Program-made: the position numbers and the translations under genes | Notes under the pieces: model-generated | The model's input: only the letters and a program-made list of their open reading frames with translations | Told to the model about the DNA's origin: nothing | The model's database searches: none | Part shown: positions 25,570 through 35,849 of the stretch, in pieces | Position numbering within the stretch: position 1 is the first letter of the stretch | Layout: each line of letters opens with the position of its first letter | Assembly (NCBI GenBank): GCA_030407085.1 | Contig: CM059586.1 | Location: forward strand, 29,189,501-29,253,500 | Source: Trichopria drosophilae | Lineage: Eukaryota; Arthropoda; Insecta; Hymenoptera; Diapriidae | Direction: 5' to 3' | Length of the DNA: 64,000 nucleotides

Positions 25570-25605
25570 GATGATTATAATCAAGATAGTCAGATTATAA
25601 TCATC
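25570..25605. repeat. Perfect 13-bp inverted repeat
   Basis: GATGATTATAATC and its exact inverse GATTATAATCATC flank a 10-nt spacer. GTCAGAT precedes both arms as a direct repeat. Confidence 0.85.
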
Positions 25606-27150
25606 CAACTGGACATTATGTAAACTTAACACATTTTCTAATATTTGGTTTAATAATTTCTTTAAAATTATTTGAATATATTTTATTTACAAAAAATATT
25701 AATAAGAATAAAAATATTAAATTCTAATTTTTAATTTTATTATTTCCGTTAAGATTAAATAAAATTCAAAACTGTTTAAAATGAAATTATTCGAATTAAA
25801 TGTACAATTATTAATTTAATTTACAGTAATATTGACGTGTTCAGTTTATAAACGAATTTGATTAATATACTGTATTTCATACCCTAAGAAATGTGAATGT
25901 TTTTTTCTTTAATCTAAACTTTGATAAAATCTTAAGTTTAAAGCTTTTAGATGTACAGAATATTGTGAATTTGGAGTAGTTCAAGTTCATAACCAAAACC
26001 CGTCTCATAACATCCCAATCTACCCCATAATATTAATGTAAAGAAATACATAGATCAAATCCACTAGTATAAACGAATTTTTACGATTATTCTCATAAAT
26101 GGCAACGAATTTTCGAAATTAATAACATACTTTAAAGTGAATAACACAACAAATGAAGCGATATATTAATCTTCAATATTTTCTTGGACATACGTCACCT
26201 TTGTTAAAGGAGGATTTCTTAATAATTAATATTAATATTTTTAATGATACTATTCTAATATAAGCGAGTAATGTAATTTTCGTTCAAATAGGAATAACGG
26301 TAAATAAAAGTTGTCACTGCTTAATATTATTGCACTCCAGATATGACTGTACGAAGAAACGAGACTCGAGATTAAACAAATCCGACATCTTTCTCAGTCG
26401 GTGAACGATATTTTTATTGTCTCAAATTACTATAGGCTGCGCGTGCTCCATATTTTGGTCAATTGTTTGCATAATATGCCACTGCACAACTCTTAAAAAC
26501 AAAATTTTATTGGCGTGGAATCTGAGAATCCTAGTGATCAATCGCTAAAGGACTTTCATAATGTATACATTATGTCTGTGACTTGCTTATTTGATTAATT
26601 TTAGAAATTTAAAAAATTCCATCACGGAACTTCTTTTGGTAGCGTGTTTTATTTCTATTATTGTATTAACTTTTCCATTTTACATGTATATACTAAATAA
26701 TTATAGATAATATGCAGGATATTTTTAAAACATCGATTTTTTTAAAAGACAAACTATATTCTTAATTTTTAAACTAATATTCTGAGGTGGTTTTCTTTGA
26801 ATTAACGTTACCATATTTTATCATAAGATAATTATAATTTTAACGTCTCAATTATTGGAATATAGTCAAATGTTTCATAAATTCCCTGTGGTTATCAGGA
26901 CTGAGTTTTTAAATTGAACCTTTGATCATTTCAGTAATAATAATTAAAAAAAAATGTCTACCTATAAAAAAATGACGAAATTAAATAAATTTTTTAATTT
27001 CTTACATAACAATGAGTATTTTTTTGTATTTAACATTTTCCTGTCGCTCTTAGTTTACGAGATAATAAGAAAATAAAAAACATCATGTTTTTTTATAAAA
27101 GTAGTCATAACTCCGGTCAGAAAGGTCGCACAAAAATGGACGAGCGATTA

Positions 27151-27179
27151 TTTTAAAGGTAAAAGACATACCTTTAAAA
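27151..27179. repeat. Perfect 11-bp hairpin
   Basis: TTTTAAAGGTA and TACCTTTAAAA flank a 7-nt loop. Its role is unknown. Confidence 0.85.
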
Positions 27180-27413
27180 CTCCGTTAGTTTCATTGACCT
27201 ATTGGTATTCGTTTCAAATTGGCAAACAATCAACTAAAGATAAAAAATATCGCATTTTTTTTGTTCGTTTTTTATCTATAAAAACCTGAATTTTGCATAT
27301 TTTCAATTTTTCTGTGCTTAAATGAAAGCTTAGATTTTTTAACCCACGATAATGTTTATATGCGTCGCTCAAAATGCAGATATAAACGCAAATAATTATT
27401 GAAACAAGTAAAG

Positions 27414-27819
27414 AATATAAGGCTAAGAATTTTTATTTTACTATTGAGAATTATGGAAAGAACTCCATATGGTATTTTATTTCAAAAACTATAATATTAA
27501 AAACGCGTTTCGCATTCGGCTACCAGTTATGCTCATCAGCAGGATTGTAGCAGCCTCACCCTGGACGAGATTGTAGATTTAATTTTGTAATTTTATAAAT
27601 GTTATTGTATATTCAAGTTTCTCGAGGAAAAACTTGAAAATCAATAACATTTAAAAAGTTAGATTTAAAATATGTTTTAAATCCAAAGGAAACCCATAAT
27701 TATAAATATTTAGTTCTCAAATAGAGAACTCTTTTATGTAATGGTTTTAGAAATAAAATACCAGATGGGGTTTTTTTCATAATTCTTTATAGTAAAATAA
27801 ACATTTTTAGCCTTATATT
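27414..27819. mobile_element. Foldback element carrying a hammerhead ribozyme motif
   Basis: The left arm (about 27414-27492) and right arm (about 27740-27819) are inverted copies: AATATAAGGCTAA, TTTATTTTACTAT, GAATTATG, then TGGTATTTTATTTC appear in both. Between them lie the hammerhead motif on the - strand, a long hairpin at about 27594-27650 (AAATGTTATTG / CAATAACATTT with an inner CAAGTTT / AAACTTG) and a perfect hairpin GATTTAAAA / TTTTAAATC at about 27664-27685. There is no coding sequence. Penelope-like retroelements and retrozymes are known carriers of hammerheads; which of these it comes from is inference. Confidence 0.7.
27504..27570 (-). ncRNA. Hammerhead ribozyme motif
   Basis: Read 5' to 3' on the - strand: GUC, then stem I of CAGG and CCUG separated by 16 nt, then CUGAUGA, stem II of GCAU and AUGC around a 13-nt loop, then GAAAC. 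All invariant core positions of a hammerhead (CUGAUGA, GAAA and a GUC cleavage site) are present in the right order with both stems directly abutting the core. Cleavage would fall between - strand positions 27564 and 27563. Stem III (CUCG with CGCG) pairs imperfectly, with one mismatch in four, so activity may be weak. Confidence 0.65.
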
Positions 27820-27960
27820 TTCAGCTACATTCCTTTTGTTTACATTTTTATATGTGCCGTCTAACTAAGAATTCGTATATTGAATTAATATTTTATAAAT
27901 GCGGCAAAGAAATGTTATTTTTAAGTTCTCTATTTGAGAACTAAATATTTACGATAATTT
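27698..27960. repeat. Inverted pair sharing a GTTCTCAAATAGAGAAC palindrome
   Basis: AAATATTTA followed by GTTCTCAAATAGAGAAC at about 27704-27726 recurs inverted at about 27929-27955. The 17-base core is itself almost a perfect palindrome. One copy lies inside the hammerhead-bearing foldback and the other outside, so the original element may have extended further right. Confidence 0.6.
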
Positions 27961-28515
27961 TTCGAAAAGATATTAAACTTTGAAGTTTAATAAATTACGG
28001 CGTAGGTATGGCAAAAGTGATTGCCGGGGAGTGTAAATAAAATACCAATAATACATACAGAAAAAGAAAACAAGCAATAGAAACAGAAAGAAAGTTAAAT
28101 GATGTAATAATAGTAAAATTAACAAAAGGAAAAGTTCTCGTTGAGAGTAGGTTAGTTTGACAATTCAGAATTTTGTCAATAGCATATACTCGTTATTTTT
28201 ACTGTTTTACACCTATTTTACTCGGCAATATTTAAATTATCTATTGAATAGGAAAATTGGAGTAGATTTGAGGTTATGTATATTATACTTCATATTTAAG
28301 GATCGTTAAAAAATAATAAATGAAACAATATAATTGTCCTGTAACTATTTTGTTTTCTCTGCATAAGAAATACGATTTTTCAGTATAATTACTTAGTAGA
28401 CTGTACATTTGTGGGTTTACTTTCTAATGTCTAATAGGTGTGGTCTGGATTTGTTTATTGTCCAAATTAAATTAATGAAAGTAAACATAAACTTGAAAAA
28501 GTTCACTCAACTTAC

Positions 28516-28545
28516 AGCAATGCCTAAGAGTGCATAAACTCTCAT
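28516..28545 (-). CDS. Possible first coding exon of a secreted protein
   Basis: On the - strand CAAAATG, a favoured insect start context, opens MRVYALLGIA and is followed at once by the consensus donor GTAAGT, a phase-0 intron. A short first exon coding the start of a signal peptide is typical of insect secreted and cuticular proteins. The frame is also open upstream to 28791 within a GC-rich island, so a longer first exon is possible. No second exon could be identified downstream on the - strand, so this rests on start context, hydrophobicity and donor alone. Confidence 0.3.
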
Positions 28546-28777
28546 TTTGAAAGCAGGACAAAGGTTTTCCACTCCCTGAGCCTTAATTACTTGATAAATG
28601 GTGCAAAGTCGACTTAAAAAAATCATCGAATCGCCGTTCCAGAATTTTCGAAAGTGCGCCGAACGTCCGTTGTGTCCCGACTTCCGGCGTTTGGCGGAAG
28701 CCAAAGAAAAAAGGGTGAGGATGGCTTCGGGCCACAGGCGTGAACCGGCATCGAAACACGCAGCTAAAGTAATGCAG

Positions 28778-28785
28778 CTTATATA
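28778..28785 (-). promoter_or_regulatory. Possible TATA box for the 28.5-kb exon
   Basis: TATATAAG on the - strand, within the GC-rich island and about 235 bp upstream of the ATG at 28545. The adjacent GCGATATA words are repeated. The assignment is tentative because no initiator is evident. Confidence 0.25.
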
Positions 28786-28849
28786 TCGCATAAGTGCCTA
28801 TGTATATCGCAAGAGAGGATGTCGTTACGCAAGCGAGTTCTGGACCGAC

Positions 28850-29160
28850 AGACTTTTAAACCTCTCTTTTTCTTTTCCTTCAATCTTGAGTTTATTATTT
28901 ACGGTATTATGGTTTCTTCATCTGCATGTTCATATTTTTTTTTTAGATTTTTTGCTTTTCCAAGTAGGTAGTACAATTTATCCTTTACAGTTTCTTTTTT
29001 CATCTATGTATCATGTCATTTAATGATTTGCTTTCGCTCCTCTAGTGCTTTTTTGCTTTTGTTACTGAGATTTTCATCTTTGTTTACTGTTTCGTTCTTC
29101 TTCTTTTTTTTTAAATTTATTAACATTTTTATTAATTTTGTTTAGTTTATTTACAACGAA
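28850..29160. other. Pyrimidine-rich stretch on the + strand
   Basis: Strong T and C excess on the + strand with runs such as TTTTTTTTTTAG and TTCTTCTTCTTTTTTTTT. No gene is supported. The strand bias could reflect a transcribed leader or intron on the - strand upstream of the 28.5-kb exon, or be chance. Confidence 0.3.
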
Positions 29161-29188
29161 GCTTACTGTAATTTCAAATGCCTAAATA

Positions 29189-29470
29189 CAGTAGAGTCCC
29201 GGTATATTTGCCCGCTCGGTTCCTCGCCTTCCCTTCCTTATATTTGTCAAAAGAAGCGGAGCGCTGCTTCTCATACTCTATTCAGTCGCGTTACGTTCGT
29301 GACGTCACAGCAGGCCCTTCCTGAGGCCCCACGAGCAAGGTGGGCGAAAAAGAGTGCGGCGACAGACAAATATAACGAGACGGAACTTGACAAATATGCT
29401 GGGTTGTAAATATAACGTGACGCAAATATACCTACTGTATAACCTACTGTATTGTACTGTGACTCTACTG
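29189..29470. mobile_element. TA-flanked mariner/pogo-type MITE
   Basis: The element begins CAGTAGAGTCCCGGTATATT and ends with the inverse GTGACTCTACTG, with TA on both sides (29187-29188 and 29471-29472). CAGT termini and a TA target are the signature of Tc1/mariner, in particular pogo-like, transposons. An inner TATATTTG matches CAAATATA near the right end. The GC-rich middle contains TGACGTCA-type sequence and no transposase. The repeated TACTGTAT words near 29433-29460 suggest partial duplication of the right end. Confidence 0.75.
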
Positions 29471-29474
29471 TATA

Positions 29475-30460
29475 ACCTAGAAGTAATTTAATTGAAGTTG
29501 GCCCCTTTACGTCTAATAGTCATTTCTCATCAGTGTCATTTGAAAATCTTCGAAAGTAATCAATTTTTCCATTATGATCGAGAACATTTAAGTAGAATTA
29601 TTGCAAATTAATTTTTTATTTTAACGAAAACATTAAAACTCTAGTAAATTTTCTGTAGGAACTTCTAAATATGTTTTTAGCAAAATCGTGGTTATTATGG
29701 TTGTTATACTATATAGTCAATAATGATTGCGGAACGACTGGGAACTAAAAAGCAACCTGCACCGAGTACAAAAAAAAATCTGTACATAAATTAGTGACCA
29801 TGAATGTACAAACGATAATACGGGGGTTGAAAATTTCTTCGTGTGGGTATTGTCGGAATCGTAAGAATGTGACTTTGTTCGACCTGTTGATCGCCACGTT
29901 CCGAAACGCCATGTCGCTTTCGTCCATTTCCTATAGGACCCCTTTATTTCGCGTCCCCGCCCTATGCTTTTTCATGCGTGAACTATTCAAACAACACGCT
30001 TGATACGGACTCATGTTAAATATGCTCGGTATAATAAATATCGATACAAATAAAACACCGTTTCCTCCTCCGAACGTTAAAAAGACCCAAGCTGACTTGA
30101 TATCGAAATTATGGTGATCGACCATCACGGAATTCGTACTTCCGTAGAATCCAATTTTTGGCCAATTTCGCCAGTAATGTTTGTCATTTTTATTTGTGAA
30201 ATTTTCATTTCCGATTCATATGTAATAGATTGATAAATTCTGACCTTAATATTAGGAATAACTGAACGACGTTCTTGCAATATTGACAGGTTAATAAATG
30301 GTTTCTTTAGTTACACCGAGTAAATCACTATATTTTAATGACTAATATTCTAGTTACACACACACAAAAAATGTATGTTCTGATCTGGAGGTCTCACCAT
30401 GCTTACTGTATGTTTTTAGGGTCGTTGAATCCGAATCCGAGATCCCTTTAACCCCATCAG
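29475..30460. other. No supported gene
   Basis: Two overlapping short frames on opposite strands near 29745-30003 and 29931-30128 are in a slightly GC-richer patch and have no recognisable features. A short CA run occurs at 30357-30366. Confidence 0.4.
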
Positions 30461-30462
30461 AT

Positions 30463-31598
30463 CAGGATTTTGACATAACCTCAAAAGCCCATGGCGTAAA
30501 TAACACATTAAATCATTCGCAGCATACATTTAAAAAAAAGTGAGTTGTTATGAAAAATGTTCTATTATGGGTTTTTGGGATCGCTGATTATGAATTTGAA
30601 ATCAATTTTTTAAAATTCAAAATGGATTCAATATGGAGGACGAAAAAAATTGAAAATCATTAGATTCGTCTGAAACTTGTTATTTGAAGGTTTGTTAGTG
30701 TCGCTGGTCTCGAATTTGATGCCAGTTTTTAAAAGTTCGAAATGGATCCAATATGGCGGACAATTTGTTTAAATTTCCCGGATTTACGTTAAAGTCCTTA
30801 TTTGGGACGATGATCCTTAAATTCGAAAATTGTGCAGGGATAATGTTTTTCTCAATGTTATGAACGATAGGAGAAAGCAGCCTGGCTAAGTTTTCGGACA
30901 GTTGCTGACAATTTTCTAGGAAATCGAAAAACTTCAGAATATAAAGAAATAATCGCCAAAATGATCACAAACTTCGAGAACCTAGGTTTGATGAACTTGA
31001 AGCTGCATTTCCTGAACTCTCATCTCGATAAATTTTCCGAAAACTTGGGACATTATAGTAGTGAGGAGCAGAATTTCCACCAAGATATTAAAGTTATGAA
31101 AACTGGCCACGAAGGATGATAGGGTGTGAATATGATGGCGGATTATTGCAGGGTGCTGAAAAGGGTGACACTTGGACAAGACAAGAAGCGTTTTTTAAAA
31201 AAACCCGGTACAGATCGAAAAAAGGAATCCATTAAAAACAACAGCATTTATCAATAGCCCTTTGAAGGGCTATATGATGTACAAAAAAACACGGTCGTGC
31301 AACCTCCCGGCGACACTAACATTAATTGAATAGAAGTAATTTCAAATTCGCTACCAGCATTCTAAAAACCCCAAATAAGGAGTTTAACGTAAATAACGGG
31401 AATTTAAACTAATTGTCCGCCATATGGAATCCGGCATTTTTAGTTTTTAATAATTAACCTCAAATTCGTAATCAACGGACATAAAAACCCATAATAGAAT
31501 ATTTTTTATAACAATTCAACTTTTTTAAAAATGTATACTGCAAAGGATTTAATGTGTTATTTGTGCCATGGGTTTTTTGAGGTTATGTAAAAATCTTT
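30463..31598. mobile_element. 1.1-kb foldback element
   Basis: The ends are long inverted copies: CATAACCTCAAAA, CCCATGG, AAATAACACATTAAATC, TATTATGGGTTTTT, and further in ATATGGCGGACAATT all occur on the left and again inverted on the right. The left arm is partly duplicated in tandem, the subunit starting GTCGCTG being repeated after about 110 bp. The middle (about 30850-31300) shows no gene. The outer part carries the ATCAGGATTTTGACATAACC-type word shared with other elements of the window. Confidence 0.75.
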
Positions 31599-31609
31599 TC
31601 TCTCTGTTT

Positions 31610-32909
31610 TACAAATCGTCTAAGTTGTTGAACCAATGTCTGAATAAACAAAAGTATATAATGCATTGCATATTTACTCATTAACACCGTTTAAGTATAC
31701 ATTGGGAGAACTAAATGATCAACCGACGATGCGATTATCTGATTACTACATAGTTAAACCATTACACCACTTATGCTTTCATGATTACATGTTTGAAACT
31801 GTCAATAACTAAATGCCAGAGGATCTATTATAAAGAAATCGTTTCTTAATGAAAAGTTTATAGGACCCTACTCTTAATTCATTACTCTTAACATTTGCAG
31901 GAGGTGAAATAATAAAATCAAAATACTAAATCAAATATTCAAATAAGCTGATTAAACCATTACCATTATTTCCTGATGTATACGATCGCATCTAAATGCA
32001 TTTTGCACGTCGCAAAGTACTGGTTGTAAGGTAGATCATTTGTTTAGACGCGAGATAATTGTCGACTGATGCACCTCTCAATTTTTGCATCGGCTCGTAC
32101 GACAATTACCCGAATAGCTGGCAATTCGAAAAAGGTAACACTTCCATAACCGCTGAAGTGTCATTCTATGATGACCCACGATTACAGCATGCAACGACAA
32201 TTAAAAACCACTGCTAACAGTCGTGCGTAACGTAGCGTGCTTCGTTAACGACCCCGAGGCACGCATTTACCGAGTGCTCGACCGTTGCTCATCGAAATCG
32301 TGTTTCGAACATCCTTTGAGTGATAGTTCACTCCATGGGTTTTGGAGACGTTAATTTCATCCAGAAATACATTTTTTTCCACGTGAAAAGATACCAGGAA
32401 TTTGAATGTGAATTTAGTGTGAAAAGAAAATTATCATAACTTGGGGACCTTAGGAAGGTAACAGTTTAGGAGAAAAGCTAATACTGGCGAACACGAACTC
32501 ATACTGTTTTAACTAAAATACTTAGAAATCTGAAATTCATACAAAGGTTTTTGAATTTGTCGAAAACCGTATACAAATATTGATAAAACGATGTCAATCG
32601 ACAAATATTTATAAATAATAGCAGGTAGAAGTAAAATCTCACAATTGCAGTCTGAGAGTTAGTAGAAAACTTTCTTAAATTTGACTGGATCAGGATTCGC
32701 CGTAAATTATTTTGTTAAATATGATATTATAAAAAATACGCTCCTTACAGATTTTAATGAAACTTACGTTTAGGGAATAGAAAAGTTAGACGCGTTTATT
32801 TTCTTTAGGATCTTTGGAACGATTTGTAATGTTCTTCTAATATGGATTTTACTTCGATTCCAACGATACGTTGTTAAACAATAACTCTTATTGATATAAC
32901 TTTTCAAAC
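31610..32909. other. No supported gene; CpG-richer patch at 31970-32330
   Basis: AT-rich DNA with one CpG-richer patch containing TAATTA- and TCATGCA-like words of the kind bound by homeodomain factors. No reading frame is convincing there, so a conserved enhancer is the most likely meaning. Confidence 0.35.
32054..32109. repeat. Imperfect hairpin of about 56 nt
   Basis: GATAATTGTCG pairs with CGACAATTA, and inside GATGCA pairs with TGCATC around a loop of about 12 nt. The size resembles a precursor-microRNA hairpin, but I recognise no known microRNA and the arms carry bulges. Confidence 0.35.
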
Positions 32910-33264
32910 ACACTCTACTCTCTAAATCTGAATCAGCGAAATCAGCGAGAACCGCTGCGAATCAGCGCATATACGCTGCAAATCAGCGATAAGTATACCG
33001 CTGATTTGATTAGCGGTATATTTATCGCTGATTCGCAGCGGTTTTCGCTGATTCAGATATAGAGAGTAAATTTCTTGAAGTGAAAGTTGAGTCACTCTCT
33101 GCTAAAGGTGACTTTTTCACTAGTTCTAAAGAGGAAATTTCACTTTATTAGAATGGCATATTTCCACCCACTATTAGTAAAGTGAAATTTCCACTTTAAA
33201 AATAGTGAAAAAGTCACTTTTATCAGAAAGTGGCTCAACTTTCACTTTAAGAAATTTAGAGTGT
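32910..33264. mobile_element. Double palindrome built from two short motifs
   Basis: The left half, 32917-33066, is a hairpin whose arms are repeats of AATCAGCG and, inverted, CGCTGATT, bounded by ACTCTCTA and TAGAGAGT. The right half, about 33060-33264, is a second hairpin whose arms are repeats of AAGTGAAA and TTTCACTT, bounded by GAGTAAATTTCTTGAAGTG and its inverse. The outer ends are ACACTCT and AGAGTGT. The arms of the left hairpin differ by whole extra motif copies, so motif number has changed by duplication. No coding sequence. Confidence 0.8.
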
Positions 33265-33269
33265 ACGTT

Positions 33270-35540
33270 CCCAAAAAAGTAATATTTAAATATCGATGAA
33301 TATGGATGGTTTTTATCCATAAATCTCTCTCAATAGGACATCGAAAATATACAAGTCTTGTGTTTTTCTATACCTGATATTTCTGCCGAAATTCATTTGA
33401 ATTGGTGTATGGTATTTAAGTAGATTTACTTGTGCAAAAAAGTGCATGTGACATTTTTCTATCATGATTCCAACTTTGACGAGTGAACCGTATTTTTAAA
33501 TTAAAATCTACTATTATTGTTGTAAATTCGCATACTACGAATAGAAAAATTGATATCTTGTATGCAACAGAGAAATAAGTGCTATCTAAATAGAAAATTT
33601 GATTGAACTAATAGTATGCACATTATCTTAGTTAGTGTAGAATGAAAACCTATTTGGTTTCGTACATATATTGTTTCGAAATTTTGATGTCAAGCAAATA
33701 GGAAAATTGTACTAAGAAGTCACATGAAAATGCATTAAGTCCCTTAAGAACATAGTTCGGTCATCACATAGTCATCAAGGCGATTCGTCAGTTAATCGTT
33801 AAATCCTGCGCCAGCTAGTAATTAATGTTGTCATCCATTTAGTCAATCACGTAGTCTTCCCACAATTGATCAGATTAGTCATGTAATAATTTACTCGCAT
33901 CTAGCAATTGCTTAGTTACTTCATCTCTAGTAGACAACGAGACGCTAAGTCAGTTGGTATTCATTAATACCACTGCAGCAGCGTGAGAGAAGATAATGAA
34001 CGTGACTAAAGTATATTAATGTATTATGGTATCTGATTCATAATAACCAAATTTGCTAACAAATATCCAAAGGAGAATTATTCTCTGCAGAGGATTTACA
34101 TAATAATCTATACCACACTTATTTACTCCATTTTTAAAATTTTTAAGCGTTTTTAAAGTCTTTGTAGCAAAAAAGTGGTCTGCATTAAACAATTTAGTTA
34201 ATCTGTATTTGCAGATGGTTTAAAGATATATTTTAGCCACGTACCGAACATTTCTATTATTTCAATCTTCCAATCTACGTTGAAACGTCCAGATCTTTAC
34301 AGAGGATGCGTCACGGTGTGATTTTTGTTAATACAGTCAATGAAAGCTTGCAAATTTGAAATGAAAGAAATCTTTCCTAGTAGAAAATGAATCCAGTTTT
34401 TAGGTAGTTTCTATCTAGTTTTATTATTTCACGTGTTAAAGATACAAAAACTGAGCAACGTTTTTTTTACCAAAATTTTCCAGCTTTTCGAATGAAAAAT
34501 AAAACACGCACTCTAACGTTTCTAAGAGAGTCAGGAATAGAAATGGATATGGGGGTCAGAAATAATACATAAAAATTGGAGCATGAATTCCAGTAGGTTA
34601 ATCTAACTAAACTGCAAGGTTCAAATTTCTATATGGGTAATATTAATGTACATGAATTTGTCGGATCATGATCGATTCATGCCCATTTTCATTTATTTGG
34701 ATTTGAATCATTTATGTACTGTGCTTAAAAAAATGTCAGCAAAAAGTATACCAAGTTTTTGACATAGAATTTTGTACATAACACAAAACATAATAAACTT
34801 CGACGACTATAAAACTTTCGATAAAGTAACATTTTCACGTCTAAAAGGCTAAGAGTAGGTGTGAAAAGTCAGTCACGCTCCATTGTCGAGCAAATTGCAA
34901 TTCGTGAATTCCATCGCGTCGAATGCGAATCACTTCTTTCGATTTTACGAGAGTACGTGAGAGGTGGTCGCACCGCAGATGCGTAGGAGTAAGCTGCTGC
35001 TGAGAAAAGGAAGCATAAAAGTTGGTGGAAGAAAGAAGATACTAAGCGACACGTGATGAGGCACTGAGGATGATACATACAGCCAGATTTTTCATGATCT
35101 TTCTAAATAAACAATGAGCTTTGTTTACGCGACTCTCCTCCAGATGTTAACAATACGACTATTTTTAGACCCTAATGTGAAATGTTAGTCAGATATTTTC
35201 ATTTATTAAAAAGATTATTTATTGTTTTGAAATCGCTCAAATTTGTCGAAAATAATTAAAAATATGGCAATTAATTGTACTGATTGAAGCGTTGATAAAT
35301 ATTTTCTACTGAAAATAAACCTTAAATGCTAGATTGTCGACGCTCTAAGTATCGAATTTGACATAGAACATGAAGTTTCATAGTGAAAATTTAATGAAAA
35401 TTATTTCTGCTGAGTCATGAAGATATGGTATTTGTTGAATTAAATATGTTTTAATAATTTCTTAGGCATGTTGAATAAACCTTTTCAATTTTTATAAATT
35501 TTTATTCGTAAAAACTTTCAGTTGTTTAACTTTGATCCGT
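33270..35540. other. No well-supported gene
   Basis: AT-rich DNA. Between about 33750 and 33960 the word TAGTCA or TTAGTCAT recurs several times, perhaps a decayed short-motif array. A - strand frame at 35078-34869 begins with a hydrophobic stretch (LLCFLFSAAAYSYASA) that would serve as a signal peptide, but nothing else supports a gene. Confidence 0.35.
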
Positions 35541-35842
35541 CAATTCTATGTACAATTAATGTATTTATATTATTAATAGACCAATAATACATTTCTATGT
35601 ATGGTTGATCATGTTGATTACAATCTGCAAAATACAGTCAAGTCATTCAAGTTTCTTGGACGCCACATAAACTAACCTAAATTCTCTGGTCAATTCTATG
35701 TACAGCTATTGTGTTTGTGTATTATTAATAGTCAAATAATACATTTCTATGTATGGTTGATTATGTTGATTACAATCTGCAAAATACAGTCAAGTCATTC
35801 AAGTTTCTTGGATGCCACATAAACTACCCTAAATTCTCTGGT
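35541..35842. repeat. Tandem duplication, about 150 bp, two copies
   Basis: CAATTCTATGTACA begins at 35541 and again at 35691. The two units stay aligned throughout, including ATACATTTCTATGTATGG, ACAATCTGCAAAATACAG and CATTCAAGTTTCTTGGA, with only a few substitutions and a 2-bp length change. It is a fairly recent simple tandem duplication without coding content. Confidence 0.9.
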
Positions 35843-35849
35843 CGATGCA

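Larger units (their letters stand above)
22505..27410. other. Gene-poor AT-rich stretch
   Basis: Nearly 5 kb without a supported gene. It includes a GC-richer island at about 24840-25130 with no useful frame, which is a candidate conserved non-coding element. Small perfect hairpins are listed separately. Confidence 0.5.

Noticed and set aside
32054..32109. Known microRNA precursor
   Set aside because: Hairpin size fits but the arms match no insect microRNA I know and are bulged; kept only as a hairpin.
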